From assembly GCA_948567375.1 (NCBI GenBank), contig OX419762.1, positions 31,315,465-31,379,464 on the forward strand: a DNA stretch of 64,000 nucleotides. Direction: 5' to 3'. How positions within the stretch are numbered: the first letter of the stretch is position 1; each line of letters opens with the position of its first letter. Made by a program: the position numbers and the translations under genes. Shown piece after piece: positions 21,649 to 32,655 of the stretch. Source of the stretch: Lunularia cruciata. Its lineage: Eukaryota; Streptophyta; Marchantiopsida; Lunulariales; Lunulariaceae. The notes below the pieces were generated by a model that had not been told where the DNA came from, did no database searches, and was given only the letters and a program-made list of their open reading frames with translations.

Positions 21649-24600
21649 ATGGGGAAACTTCCGGTTTTCTTTGGCAAGGATGGAGAAGATGTGGAGGCCT
21701 TTGTGAGAGACTTCAAGAGAGCTTGCATAGGAAACAATGAGAGGAGGAAGAATGAGTGGGCCTCATTATTACCATATTTCTTTGAGGATGCAGCACTTAC
21801 ATAGTATGAGTCAGAATACCAAAAGAGAGAGAGGGGAGAGGGGGAAGAGGAGTCTTGGGAGACTTTGACTTCAGCACTCATTGAGAACTTTCTTCCTGAT
21901 GAGAGTTATGAGAGATTGATGAGTGAGGTTACATTTCTCAAGCAAGGAGATGGAGAGAAAGTGAGGGTCTATGTGGAAAGAGTGGAAAAGTTGGAGTCCA
22001 GATTTTGCATAGTGTTGAGGAAGGGTGGGGATGATGTGGAGACTACAATGATTGGCATAGGGGCCATGCTCACCAAGAATTTTGTGGGAGGATTGAGACC
22101 ACAAATTAGAAGCAAGGTGAGATATGAGAAACCTTCTTCCAGAGTTGAAGCTATCAAGATCGCAATTCATATGGAGGAGAGTTTGGAAGGGGATGAGAGT
22201 GATTTGGTGGTGAAGGAGGTTGTGCATCCTCCTCAAGGCTACAAGTATGGTGGAACTTCTGATACTTTGGTGACAAGGGTTGCACCACAAGTAGTAGTTG
22301 CTCCAGTTCTTGCACCTCCACCAAAAGATACACTTCAAACCATCACAGAACAACTTGCGGATCTCAAGATCAATGTGGTGCAACTATGGGAGAAGAGAGA
22401 GGTGGATCAGAATGTAGGGAGAGGGCCTAGGAGTTATGGAAACTATCCATATAGAGGAGGCCAACCAGCCAACAATTTCAATGATAGAAATTGTTTTGGT
22501 TGTGGAGGAAGAGGCCATATCCAAAGGAATTGCCCAAATTCCACTTACCATGGAGGAAGGGGTTATGAGGGAGCCAATAGAGGGAAAGAGGGAGGTAGTG
22601 AAACCCAAGTGGCTCCTAATCCCAAAAAAGGTAAGGAGATAGCATCCATAGATGTGGTTGAGAGCAAGTATGAGAAGGGAGAGTGCTCAAACTCCAAGGG
22701 TCTTAATTTGGAGCTTTTGGCACAAGAGAAGAAGAGAGCTCGTTTTGCAGAGGATGTTCACTCTTCTCAAGGATTTACTTCAAGCAAGGATACTCCTATG
22801 TCTACTAGGAGCACTCGCACCTCAACACCATCAACAACAAAGACTCCAAGGAAGAAGTTGGGGATGGAGGACTTCTTGATCTCAAAGCAACAATGGAACT
22901 ACAATGTGTTGGAGGATGTTGGTAGTCACAAGGCTAACATCACAGTGGGCCAATTAATTGCTTTGAACCCTACCTTGAGAAAGGAGCTTAGAGGTGGTTT
23001 GAGTTCTACAAGGAGCAAGAAGAAGAAGAAGGCAAAAGTTCCAATATCAATGGGGGTGGTGGATGCCAAGCCAGCACCATGGGAAGCTTGTGAATATGCC
23101 TCCAAGATTGATGTGAGAGTGAATGGTCACAACATCAAGGATGCATTGGTTGATGGAGGATCAGCAGTGAATGCCATGTCAGAAAGGTTGATGAAGAAGT
23201 TGGGTATGATACCCTCAAGACCTTCAACATTTGTGGTGAGCATGGCAAACAAGCAACAAGTTCGACCAGTAGGGGTGATGGATAAGGTGGTAGTTTCAGT
23301 TATGGGAGTTCAAAATCTCATGACTTTCCAAGTCTTGAAGGATTCAAGCTATGACTTACTTCTTGGGAGGCCATGGTTGAGAGCAGCACGCACAACTGAT
23401 CGATGGCACAAAGGGTACTTGAGGATTGGGCCATCAAACCATAGAGTCACTGTTCCTGTGACTAACACCACCAACACTTCACATTCAGATACACCATCTT
23501 CTGATTATTGGGAATCAGATTCTGAAGAAGGAACTTCAGGTGTGGACACAAGCATGGAAGAGGAGACTTCCACGGAGGAGGATGAATCTGAATCTGATTC
23601 AGATGTGTTTCCTTTGTGTGCTATGGATTTTGCACCTAAGCCGGAGGTTTTGAAGGACCTAGATAAATCACCATTGACACTTGAGGAGGTAGAGAGAAGG
23701 TTATCTACCCTCAAGTATGGCCCAAATGTTACCAAGGAGGAGAAGGTGAGATTTGAGGAGATTTTCCTCAAGTTCATCCATGTGTTTGCTTTTAGTTACA
23801 AGGATTTGAAGGAAGTCACCTTGGAGGAGCACAAGATAGAGGTGGAATCACATGCAAGACCAATCCGCCAAAAGCAACGTCGCATTAGCCCACCAATATC
23901 TTTGGTTGTGAAGGAGGAGATTGATAAGCTCAAGGAGGCTGGATTTATCTTTGAGGTGGAGAATTCAGAATGGGTGTCTCCAATTGTCATTGTGAAGAAA
24001 AAGAATGGCAAGCTTCGGGTATGTGTGGATTACAAGAAGCTCAATGCTGTTACCAAGAAGGACTACTACCCATTGCCATTCATTGATGAGATCTTGGAGG
24101 AGGTTGCAGGTCATGAGAGGTACAGTTTTGGAGATGGTTATAATGGATATAACCAAATCAAGATTGCACCAGAGCATCAACAACTCACCACATTCACCAC
24201 ACCTTGGGGAACTTACGCTTTCAAGGTCATGCCTTTTGGGCTTTGCAATGCTCCAGCCAGATTCCAATGGTTCATGAACAAGGTATTTGAACCTTTCATT
24301 GGGAAATTTGTGAGAGATTTCATTGATGACTTTTGTGTCTATGGGAGCAAGGAGGAGCACTTTGAGCACCTAATCAAAGTCTTGCAACGCTTGGATGAGG
24401 CAAATGCATCACTCAACCTAGAGAAGTGCATTTTTGGATGTGAAGAAGGTCTACTTTTGGGGCATATCATCTCCAAGGATGGAATAGCAGTTGATCCTGA
24501 GAAGGTGAGGAAAATCTCAGACCTTCCATTCCCTTCAAGCTTGACAAAGTTACGCCAATTCTTGGGGATGGTTGGGTACTATAGGAGGTTCATCTTCTCA

Positions 24601-26475
24601 TTTTCCAACAAGGCTTATGCATTGACCATCTACATGAAGAAGGGTGTAGATTACATGGTGATTTTGGAAGACAAGGAGGCTCTCAAAGCTTTTGAGGAGC
24701 TCAAGCAATCCCTTGTTGTAGCTCCAATTCTTGCTAAACCTGATTGGAGTAAACCTTTCATCCTCTACACTGATGCTTCTAATGTAGCTATAGGATGCAC
24801 TCTTAGTCAATTAGACCAAGATGGGCGTGATCATCCAGTAGCTTATGCTAGTAGGCAGATGGTTTCAGCAGAGAAGAATTACTCTATCACGGAGAGAGAA
24901 GGGTTGGCAGTGATCTTTGGTCTCAAGAAGTTTAGACACTACTTGATTGGAGGGAAAGCCACCATTGTCACGGATCACAAGGCTTTGAAGTACATCTTCA
25001 ACAAGCCTAATGTTGAAGGGAGACTAGCAAGGTGGATGATACTCTTGTCTGAGTATGACTACACCATTGAAGATAGGCCAGGAAAGAAACATGCAAATGC
25101 TGATTTATTATCTAGAGCCTATGATCATGATGGAGATGAGCCAGTGGATGATTCCTTCCCGGATGAGGAGCTCATGACAATCTCAGTCACTCAAGAGGTT
25201 CCAATGGAGTACAAGGAGATTGTGGATTTTGTGACAAAAGGTAACTATCCAGAAGGGATGCATGCTAGGGAGAGGAAGGCCCTTGCAGCAAGATCTAGAC
25301 CTTACACAATGGTGGAGGATATTCTTTTTCACCAAGGAGCAAATGGTCTACTTCGAAGAGCAGTGGGTAAGGAAGAGTCTATCCTACTCATAAAGGAGTT
25401 TCATGAAGGTTTAGTATGTGGAGGACACTTTGCAGGAAAGGTGACTGCTTTCAAGATTCTAGATGCAGGTTACCATTGGAGAGGGATTTTCAAGGATTGT
25501 CTTGATTATTGCAAAATTTGTCATGTTTGTCAAGCTTTTGCTAGAAAGTCTACATCCACTCCACCACTTAGATCAATTCCATTGCTAGGACCTTTTGAGA
25601 AGTGGGGAATTGATTTTGTAGGACCTCTCAATAGAACCCCAAGGAACAATCGGTACATTGTGGTAGTTACTAATTACCTTACCAAGTGGGTTGAGGCTAG
25701 ACCATTGAGGGACAAGAATGAAGATGAAGTGGGTAGATTTCTTTATGAACGCATTATCACTAGGTTTGGATGCCCTTTGGAGTTGGTTTCTGATAGAGGA
25801 GGAGAGTTTACAGGAAGCATTACTACAGCCATGCTATGACATTTCTCTATCACACATAGAGTAACTACATCCTATAAGCCAAATTCCAATGGCTTGGCAG
25901 AGAGAACCAATCAGACCTTGCGCATGATGTTGGCTAAAGATGCAGAAATGGAGGGGGCTAAACATTATTGGGACAAGAGGATTCATGCAGTTTTGTGGGA
26001 GTATAGGACAACCATGAAAACTTCCACTGGATATTCTCCATTTCAATTGGTGTATGGTATTGAGTCTACCTTACCTATTCACTTTGATCTTCCTACCTTC
26101 CAAAGCATTCATAGGAGATTGAAGAAAGCACAAGGAGGTGATGCAGAGAAGTCAAGGAAGGATCAACTCATGGAGTTGGAAGAGGCAAGAGCAGTTGCTA
26201 TGGTTCGAGTGGAGCAAGCCCAAAGGAAACAAAAGGAAAGCTATGATAAGAGGCATGACAAGAAGAAGGTGGAGCCTTTCAAAGAAGGTGATTGGGTAAT
26301 GTTGTTTGATTCCATTCGATTCAAGAGAGTGCAAAAGAAGTTTTTGCCTAAGTACTTTGGACCTTTCATAGTAGAGAAGGTGTGGGGCAATTACACCTAT
26401 GATCTCAAGGAGTTGGGAGGAAGATACTTTGATAGGATTAACCATGATAAGTTGAAGATGTACCATAGAAGGTAG
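21649..26475 (+). CDS. Element B gag-pol region (Gag, protease, RT, RNase H, integrase)
   Basis: One long region encodes, in order: a capsid domain (about 21649-22250), a CCHC knuckle CFGCGGRGHIQRNC (22492-22533), an aspartic protease with LVDGGSAVNAM (about 23100-23370, ending near LLLGRPWL), an acidic Glu/Asp/Ser linker (23510-23620), RT with MPFGLCNAPARFQWFM and the catalytic FIDD segment (about 23900-24480), RNase H with ILYTDASNVAIG (about 24740-25100), the integrase zinc finger with CKICHVC, the integrase core with KWGIDFVGPL, SDRGGEF and NGLAERTNQT, and a GPF-type C-terminal module (about 26280-26475). No chromodomain follows. The order defines Ty3/gypsy; with the tRNA-Asp primer site, the Tat/Athila side of the tree is likely. 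About two breaks are seen. Confidence 0.93.
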
Positions 26476-26511
26476 AGAGACCTTCACTTTGAGAACAAAG
26501 TGAAAACTTAG

Positions 26512-26523
26512 TCCGGGGGTAAA
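26512..26523 (+). other. Element B polypurine tract
   Basis: TCCGGGGGTAAA lies immediately before the 3' LTR, the expected place for the plus-strand primer. C has the same site with one change just before 43650. Confidence 0.75.
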
Positions 26524-27201
26524 TGTAACACCCATTTGTGCATGTGTGTGGTATTGTGATATTTAGCTTGGTATTACAAGTACTTAAGAGATATTATTTA
26601 TATAGAGATAAAGGATGGTTCTATATTAGTCATGGTTAGCTAAAGTTAGTCATAGCTAAGATAGATGGGACCTTAATTTAGAGGAAGTAGAAAAGATGAG
26701 CACCACTATTTTGGATTTTAGTGTGTTGACTTGGTATTATTCCTAGGTGTTTGGCTTTGGGGAAAGAGTTGAGAACTCTTGGGCCCGCAAGCCTTTTTGT
26801 TTTGGATTCTTCTTTAGTCCAAGGATAGCCCATGTGAAGGAATCCTTGCTTTAGTGGTTGGGTCAAGATAAGGGGAATATGCCCATGTGAATGGATATTC
26901 CTTTCTACTTTTTGACTTTACTTGACTTTTAGTCTAGTAACTTGAGTTACTACGGTAATTAGTAACTTTGGTACGTAACTATTTCACAAGTATATAAACA
27001 AGGGGTGAGGAGGTACTCATCATCCTTTCATTTGCACCTATCTCTCTCTCATTGAGTTCTCTAGTGAGCAATGTCTTGAGTCTTGGAGTGTTAGCCTTGG
27101 AGGAGTATGATGGAGTTGGGTTCCTTGCCTTCTTAGTCCATGGTGCGCTACCATAATAGCCATCAGAGGTTCATCCTGAGTGAGAGACAGGCCGGCTCAC
27201 A
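26524..27201 (+). repeat. Element B 3' LTR
   Basis: 678 bp, TGTAACACCC...CCGGCTCACA, followed by GAAC (27202-27205). A TATA box matching the 5' LTR lies at 26991-26998. Confidence 0.97.
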
Positions 27202-28239
27202 GAACTGACTTGGTTGAGGAGCATGGGATCCATTTAACAATCAATGGTTTATGGCAAGTAGCAACGGCTAGACTATCGGAGTTGCCAACTAGACTGGCCT
27301 TTGAGAGAGCACGGTTCACACTTGGTGTTGTCCTATTGGATAACCAGAGGGGGATTTTCCGTTTGGTGGGACCTTCAAGGAAGGTCTATACACCATAGAG
27401 AGTCTTGTTAGACTCTGGTGTGCAGCCCCTTATGTTGGGGAAGGCTGAAGTTGTCAGTCTGGGGTTACGGAAGACCAATGTGGAGAGGTGTCCATTTCAG
27501 ATCTAGACATCTCTAGGTGGTGGTTTGACATAGTACATCACACGTGGGGAGCTTGTTGTCTAGGTTCAGCCTGGTCATCTGACTAATAGCTTGGTGGTGA
27601 GAGCTCATGCTATTGCGACAATAGCTGAGTCATATGATGTGCTAGTTGGGAGAGCAGTATTATACCCCATGGGTTTCAGCATTGACCATTGGGAGGAGAC
27701 AACCTCCTATAGACCTGGTTGGCAGTCTGGTGAGGGATGGGTATGTCGCCCACCAACACGCTTTAGTAGTGGCAATCTTGGCTCACTATAGTCCGGGACC
27801 ATGGCTGCATCAGTTTTAGCTTTCAATGGTGTAGTTACTTGGCCTGGTGATTTGTTGGAGGGGAACGCCCATGCAGAGGATACTCTAGTACTAGAGGAGA
27901 TAACTTGGATTTGGAGTATGAGTGAGATTGTTCCATCCACCTTGGATGTGCCATTGTGGAGTTTAGAGGAGGCATTGCATCAGCATGCAAATTGATTAGT
28001 GCAATAAGCTTGGAGTGGAGCCTTTGTACTATCAGGAGATGAGTGTGAGGATGAGTGTCTAGAGTTGATTGCTTTGACACCTCTGGATACCACACTCATT
28101 GCTTGGCAGCATCCAATAGAGTAGATATGTCCATTGGAGTTGTTTGAGAGGATTAGCACCGGACTAGCTGCGGTATTACAGGCGGGTATATGAGTACAGA
28201 GGTACTTGTATGTAGAGAGAGATGAGACTGCTAGGCGAG
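27202..28239 (+). pseudogene. Element E protease region (fossil)
   Basis: Translation shows an aspartic protease with LLDSGVQPLMLGKAEV near 27405-27450. It is followed by SYDVLVGRAVLYPMGFSIDH and YRPGWQSGEGW, a continuation unlike the protease of families 1 and 2. The stretch continues element E after the element B insertion. It is broken in several places. Confidence 0.7.
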
Positions 28240-30171
28240 TGTGGTACCCACATTTTTCATTTTGGACAAGTTTTGAAAAAGAAGTGCCTTGCTGAAACCA
28301 AATAGAAACCAAATGGAGAAGAAATGAGTGGAAACCTGTGTTTTGATCAGACCCAAAGAAGTCTACTTCATGTAAGAGGAAGAAGGACTTAGACTGGATC
28401 AGACCCAAAGAAGCTTATCTCCTATTGGAGGAGGAAAACAACTCGGATCAGACGCTGAAGGAGGGCAAACCCAAAGGAGAAATGGAAGGTACAAGTTGGG
28501 ATTCTTGCGGGGGCCATGTCTCATTGATCACAAGTTCAAATCATGTGTGCTATATGTTGTTGGAAGCGTCTCGTTTAGGGCTTTCTATTGACACTAAAAT
28601 TGTAGAGTTTGGAGGTATGTAGCAAAAGTTACAAGCATTTGAAGTTTTGGGAGTAGATGTATGGAGTAGTTTAGTGTCTTCGGGTTGGTATCTTTGGACT
28701 TCGGACTTCGGACTTTGGACATGAGACTTGAGACTTGAGACTTTAGGTTTACATGACTTTGGGTCATGAGACTTTGCCTCAAGACGAAGATGACTAGATC
28801 TGAGGTAGTCGGACCTCGGAGTGCAGTGAAGGTGACTTTGGGAATCTTGCAAGAGGCATTAGAGGAAGTTAGAGTAAGGAAAGAAGATATTTAGGATACC
28901 CATGACTTCAATTTCAGTTCAGATTGAAGATGGAATAGAATTTGAAGGAGAAATAGCAATAGTGAATGAACCCAAAGTGCAGGATCAGACAATAAGTGTC
29001 TTTGGGTCAGTAACATGAGTGATTAGGGGAAAGTGGGTTACAAATTGAAGGTGTAGATAGTGTATCCATGCTTTCATTTACAATTTTTGATGAGGACATA
29101 ATAGAATTAGCAAAGGAATTGATAGTAGTTAGACCCAAAGTAGATAACATAGGAGTGCAAATGTCTTCAGAGTTGCCATTGGAGACATTGGAGAAGAGTA
29201 GGTCCGGAGATAAGGAGTTAGATAGATTACCCACTAGTGGAATTTCAGATCAGGAAAGAGAATTGTTAGAATTGGTAGAGGAATTAGGAGTTGTGAAACC
29301 CAAGGATAGAGTAGTAAGTGAAGTTACTTTGGGATCGGGTTTGAAAGCCGAGGAAGAAGTAGACATCGGATCAGATTAGTAATAGATTTGAGATTTGAAG
29401 AGGCAGATATGAAGAAGTGCATTGTCATTTCAGATCTACAAGTTAGAAGAGTTGTTGTAGAATGGTATTTTTGTAGAAGTATCGCTTGCTTCACTATTTA
29501 AGAGTGGCATTTGAAGTCTTATGTTGTTCAATGCTCATTATTTCTGAGAATAGATAAAGCAAAGTGCTGTGAAGCATTGCTCGTCGCTTGAGCTTGATTC
29601 CAAGTATCAACTTTGTGATTTTTTTTGTGAGTGTGTGAAGAAATTTGAAGTGCAAGTCAGTGTGCTTGTTGGATGTTGGATTCCGCAGCCTTGATCTTCA
29701 TTTTGTGTGTTTGATACTAAGTGAAGTGCAATTGAAGCAATGCCTTGATAGATGTGAGAGGAATTGTAGTGTTGGTAGTATTCTGCATTTGTGAATGTAG
29801 CGCAATGTTGATGTGAAGCAATTTTGATCAAGAAAGTTGTGCTTTTAGTGGAGAGGTGGAACACAATTCTGAGGCAAAGCCATTTTGTAGTGAAGTGCTA
29901 TTTTTGGGAGAGCCTAAATCATCACAATCAAGATTGTTTGGAAAGAATTGAAGGAGTTGTGATTAAGAATGTTAATTTGTGACGAGACTGTGAATCAATG
30001 CTTGTTACTCTCTTCTAGGTGTGGTTTCTACCTGAGAGATTAAAGACGCAATCAAGAAGAACTACATCGTGACATTTGACTTAGTACTTTGACATTTCTG
30101 ACTAGTATCTCCGCGGGAACAAACTTTACTTACTTGGTTACCGCAAAAGTGATATTTGCCGAGTTGTCACA
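28240..30171 (+). repeat. Family 2 short-class solo LTR inside element E
   Basis: It starts TGTGGTACCCACATTTTT and ends CCGAGTTGTCACA, the same ends as the element D LTR, but is only 1932 bp long. Neither an internal region nor a partner LTR follows, and element E sequence lies on both sides, so this is a solo LTR. Flanking pentamers are GCGAG and TTGAG (three of five match), suggesting an aged target duplication. Its first half resembles the short solo LTR at 50698-52618. Its last kilobase resembles the long class and includes the tail of the LTR-borne reading frame (29068-29379). Confidence 0.85.
29068..29379 (+). pseudogene. Tail of the LTR-borne reading frame in the short-class LTR
   Basis: It encodes VDNIGVQMSSELPLETLEKS, then a KELDRLPTSGISDQERELLE type segment and the closing EEEVDIGSD. 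The same C-terminal sequence closes the long frame in the long-class LTRs at 32251, 45698 and 57645. The long coiled-coil and N-terminal parts are absent from this LTR class. Fossil. Confidence 0.65.
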
Positions 30172-32250
30172 TTGAGTCTCTCTACATCATGTGGCACACT
30201 TGGCCTATTGGTATCCGGAGTTATTATCAATGTTAGCAGTCAAAAAGAAGGCCCTACTAACAGACATTTCCTTACTAGGGGTGCATGACCTAGAGAGACA
30301 TGGGCCTATTCACTTGGTGATTTTTGGATGGCCATGTTAGAGACATACACGTGCAAGCCACAGTTTGGGTCTTCAAGATCCTTGTTCTGGTGTGTTTTAG
30401 GAGATGTTACGGATACTCTGACATCTCCATGTTCATCGGTCCATTTCTCCGGCTAACCTTTTGGAGAACATGCCTTTGATGGGTGATTCTTGTACCAGAG
30501 TGGTGGCAAGTACACATCAAGTCCATTCTTGGATGGGACCTACCATATTGTTAGATGCAGCCAGAGTGGAATCACGGGCTCATTGCCTTCATCTTTGGTG
30601 GATAAACCTCTTACCCAGAGAGGTATTACATCGTGCTTATGATGGGATTCAGCAACTTGACCACATCCTTGTTGATGACATCTTGGATGTCAAGCGTTAG
30701 TCTCAAACGATGGTAGTAGCTGATAGGTCATCTATGGCAGTGGTGAACCTAGTGGGACAGCCTAGAGCTACATTTCCCACACTCATGAGTTTCCCAAGCT
30801 CTCATGCTTTTTGAAAAGCAGGACTTGGACTTGTTTGGGACTCATAGTTATAGCAATTAGTGGAGCCCAATGCCAATGAGAGAGAGCGTGCAATGGGTTT
30901 TTGCACCGGTATTACCGCTGATCTAGTAGTGTTAGAGGCATCCAAGCGTCAGGTGTTAGGTCAGGCTATGGACATGAACTGTTTGATCTGGATTGTGAGC
31001 CTTGGCTTGGCAAAGCAGCTTAGGATGCGCTTGATAGGCATCACTACTTAGACACTAGTGAGCCTTGTGCTTATCGAGACGATTCATACACATGCTAGGG
31101 GCAATGGACCAAGTGGACATGGTATTCTTGGGACATAGCCATTAGCTACTAGGGAGAGTAGTCTACTTGAAGTCCATACAGGTGAGCATGAGCTACTTGG
31201 ATTACACCCTTGGTCCACTTGGGATGCAGCTAGAGGATGTGTGGAGCTTGTAGCCAGAGTGGAAGGAGTTTTTCACACAGAGGTTGGGACCTCTAGTGGT
31301 CGGGGGCATGACACTATTACTCTCAAGGGCCCAATGTAGCAGCCAGTCAGCACGTCTTCCACTCCTACAACAATTACAGAGGATACTTGGGAGCTAGATC
31401 TTGGACCCAAGCTTGTTGGAGGGTTTGGAGGTTCTTGAGGAGTTGCATGAGTTGTTTTTCCTTTAGTATGAAGGGAGACCCTACTTCTGAAGGGACTTGG
31501 TATACAAATTGAGTTGACTAGCAAAACACCAGTTTTTTGACGTCTTTATTGCTATAGTGACATGGAGAGGACATTGATTCAGCTCAAGTAGTGACCTTTT
31601 TGAGGCTGGTTTGGTGGAGATTTCACATGGAGAGTATGCATCAGCAACAATGATGCCAACCAAGAAGGATATGCATGGCAACTACACAGATAGGCAGATG
31701 TGTGGAGATTACTGTCCTATCAACCGACAGACCAGGGCTGATCGGTATGCCATGCCTACACCAAAGGAGATTTTTTATGCGATTGGGCATGCAAAAGGTC
31801 TTCAATACTTTGGATCTTTGAGCAAGATACCATCACTTGCTGATCAAGGAGGAGGATAAGTCCAAGACAACATTCAGGGCTATTGATCCTCACGGCAAGG
31901 ATGTGTTATATCAGTGGAGGTTCTTAAGAACACTCCTATTGAGTTCTACAGGGTCATGGATAAGATCCTAGCTGGATTGGATTTTGCTCTGTATTATATT
32001 GATGACATTTTGGTCTATAGCACTATTGTGGAGGAGCATGAGAGATAGTTGTTAGAGGTGTTTGAGAGGTTGAGATCTCATAGACTCAAATTAAATCTTA
32101 AGAAGTGTAGATTCTTCCACAAGCAAGTTGAGTATTTGGGTCACACTATCTACCCCGAAGGACTTGGTGTTCAGTAGACCAAGTTGGAGGCTATTGCACG
32201 TATTCCTTGGCCTATGGTTGTGAGTAGAGTGTGAGCATTCCTTGGGTTGG
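30172..32250 (+). pseudogene. Element E protease-RT spacer and RT region (fossil)
   Basis: The first 1.4 kb is a decayed spacer. From about 31600 an RT domain is readable: a basic first part (YASATMMPTKKD, then RADRYAMPTPKE) followed by EFYRVMDKIL and the catalytic YYIDDILVYS near 31991-32020, then LKLNLKKCRFF and VEYLGHTIYPEG near 32085-32160. Element D begins directly afterwards. It is heavily broken. Confidence 0.75.
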
Positions 32251-32627
32251 TGTGGTACCCACATTTTTGTTTTTTTTCTCAATTTTGAGGAAGAAGTGTA
32301 TAGAGAAGTTGATGTGCGCATGTATGGCTGAAGAAGGCAAAAAAAAGTGTCCTCGGGATGTAACCCGAGGTAACATGACTTTGGGTCATAAGGCGAGGTA
32401 CTTGGAATTGCCCTATCAGCATACAACCTGAAGTAAGGAGTCTTTGTATTGGAGGTGCTCAACCCAAGGCAAGGATAGTCTAACAACTTTCCTTTAGGGC
32501 GAGACCTTCAAGAAGGCACCATTCAAAAACAATGGTCATATGCATGAAGGACCTTGACAATGACAAGAGCATGCACGAGGTGTGATTTCTTGGTAGAAAC
32601 TCAAATTGAAGAAAGGCAGAGAAGGCA

Positions 32628-32635
32628 CTATAAAA
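32628..32635 (+). promoter_or_regulatory. Probable TATA box of the long family 2 LTR
   Basis: CTATAAAA lies 21 bases ahead of the ATG at 32656. The same arrangement is seen at 49071-49080 (minus), at 63903-63910 (plus) and, as TATTATAAG, at 60923-60931 (minus). With a usual TATA-to-start distance of about 30 bp the RNA would begin at or beside the start codon. Confidence 0.6.
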
Positions 32636-32655
32636 ATTGGGCTAAAGACAAAGCA

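Larger units (their letters stand above)
19403..27201 (+). mobile_element. Element B: young, nearly whole family 1 Ty3/gypsy retrotransposon
   Basis: Full structure: 678-bp LTRs at 19403-20080 and 26524-27201, tRNA-Asp-like primer-binding site 20085-20100, small leader frame, extra zinc-knuckle frame, gag-pol 21649-26475, polypurine tract before 26524 and a GAAC target duplication. By eye the LTRs differ by two substitutions and two single-base indels (about 0.3%), which means a very recent insertion: under about 1 million years at usual plant rates. The coding region looks almost whole, with about two breaks. It sits inside element E between gag and protease. No envelope-like frame lies between integrase and the 3' LTR. 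Confidence 0.97.
18089..32250 (+). mobile_element. Element E: family 3 Ty3/gypsy retrotransposon, old, broken and interrupted
   Basis: Three stretches belong together in order and orientation: 18089-19402 (gag), 27202-28239 (protease) and 30172-32250 (through RT). They are separated by element B and a family 2 solo LTR, and the last is ended by element D. The combined length is about 4.4 kb. I found neither LTR: the left end abuts element A, and the integrase half does not resume right of D. Codon texture, gag sequence and protease differ clearly from families 1 and 2. The element is heavily broken (well over ten breaks). It must be older than B, the solo LTR and D, which all lie inside it. 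Confidence 0.75.

Noticed and set aside
21969-22383. Antisense frames opposite gag that recur in A, B and C
   Set aside because: They have no known motif and their recurrence is explained by conservation of gag on the other strand.
26476-26523. Search for an envelope-like gene between integrase and the 3' LTR of element B
   Set aside because: Only about 50 bases separate the end of integrase from the LTR.
28240-30171. Exact target duplication for this solo LTR
   Set aside because: The flanking pentamers GCGAG and TTGAG agree at only three positions, so I call it aged or unproven.
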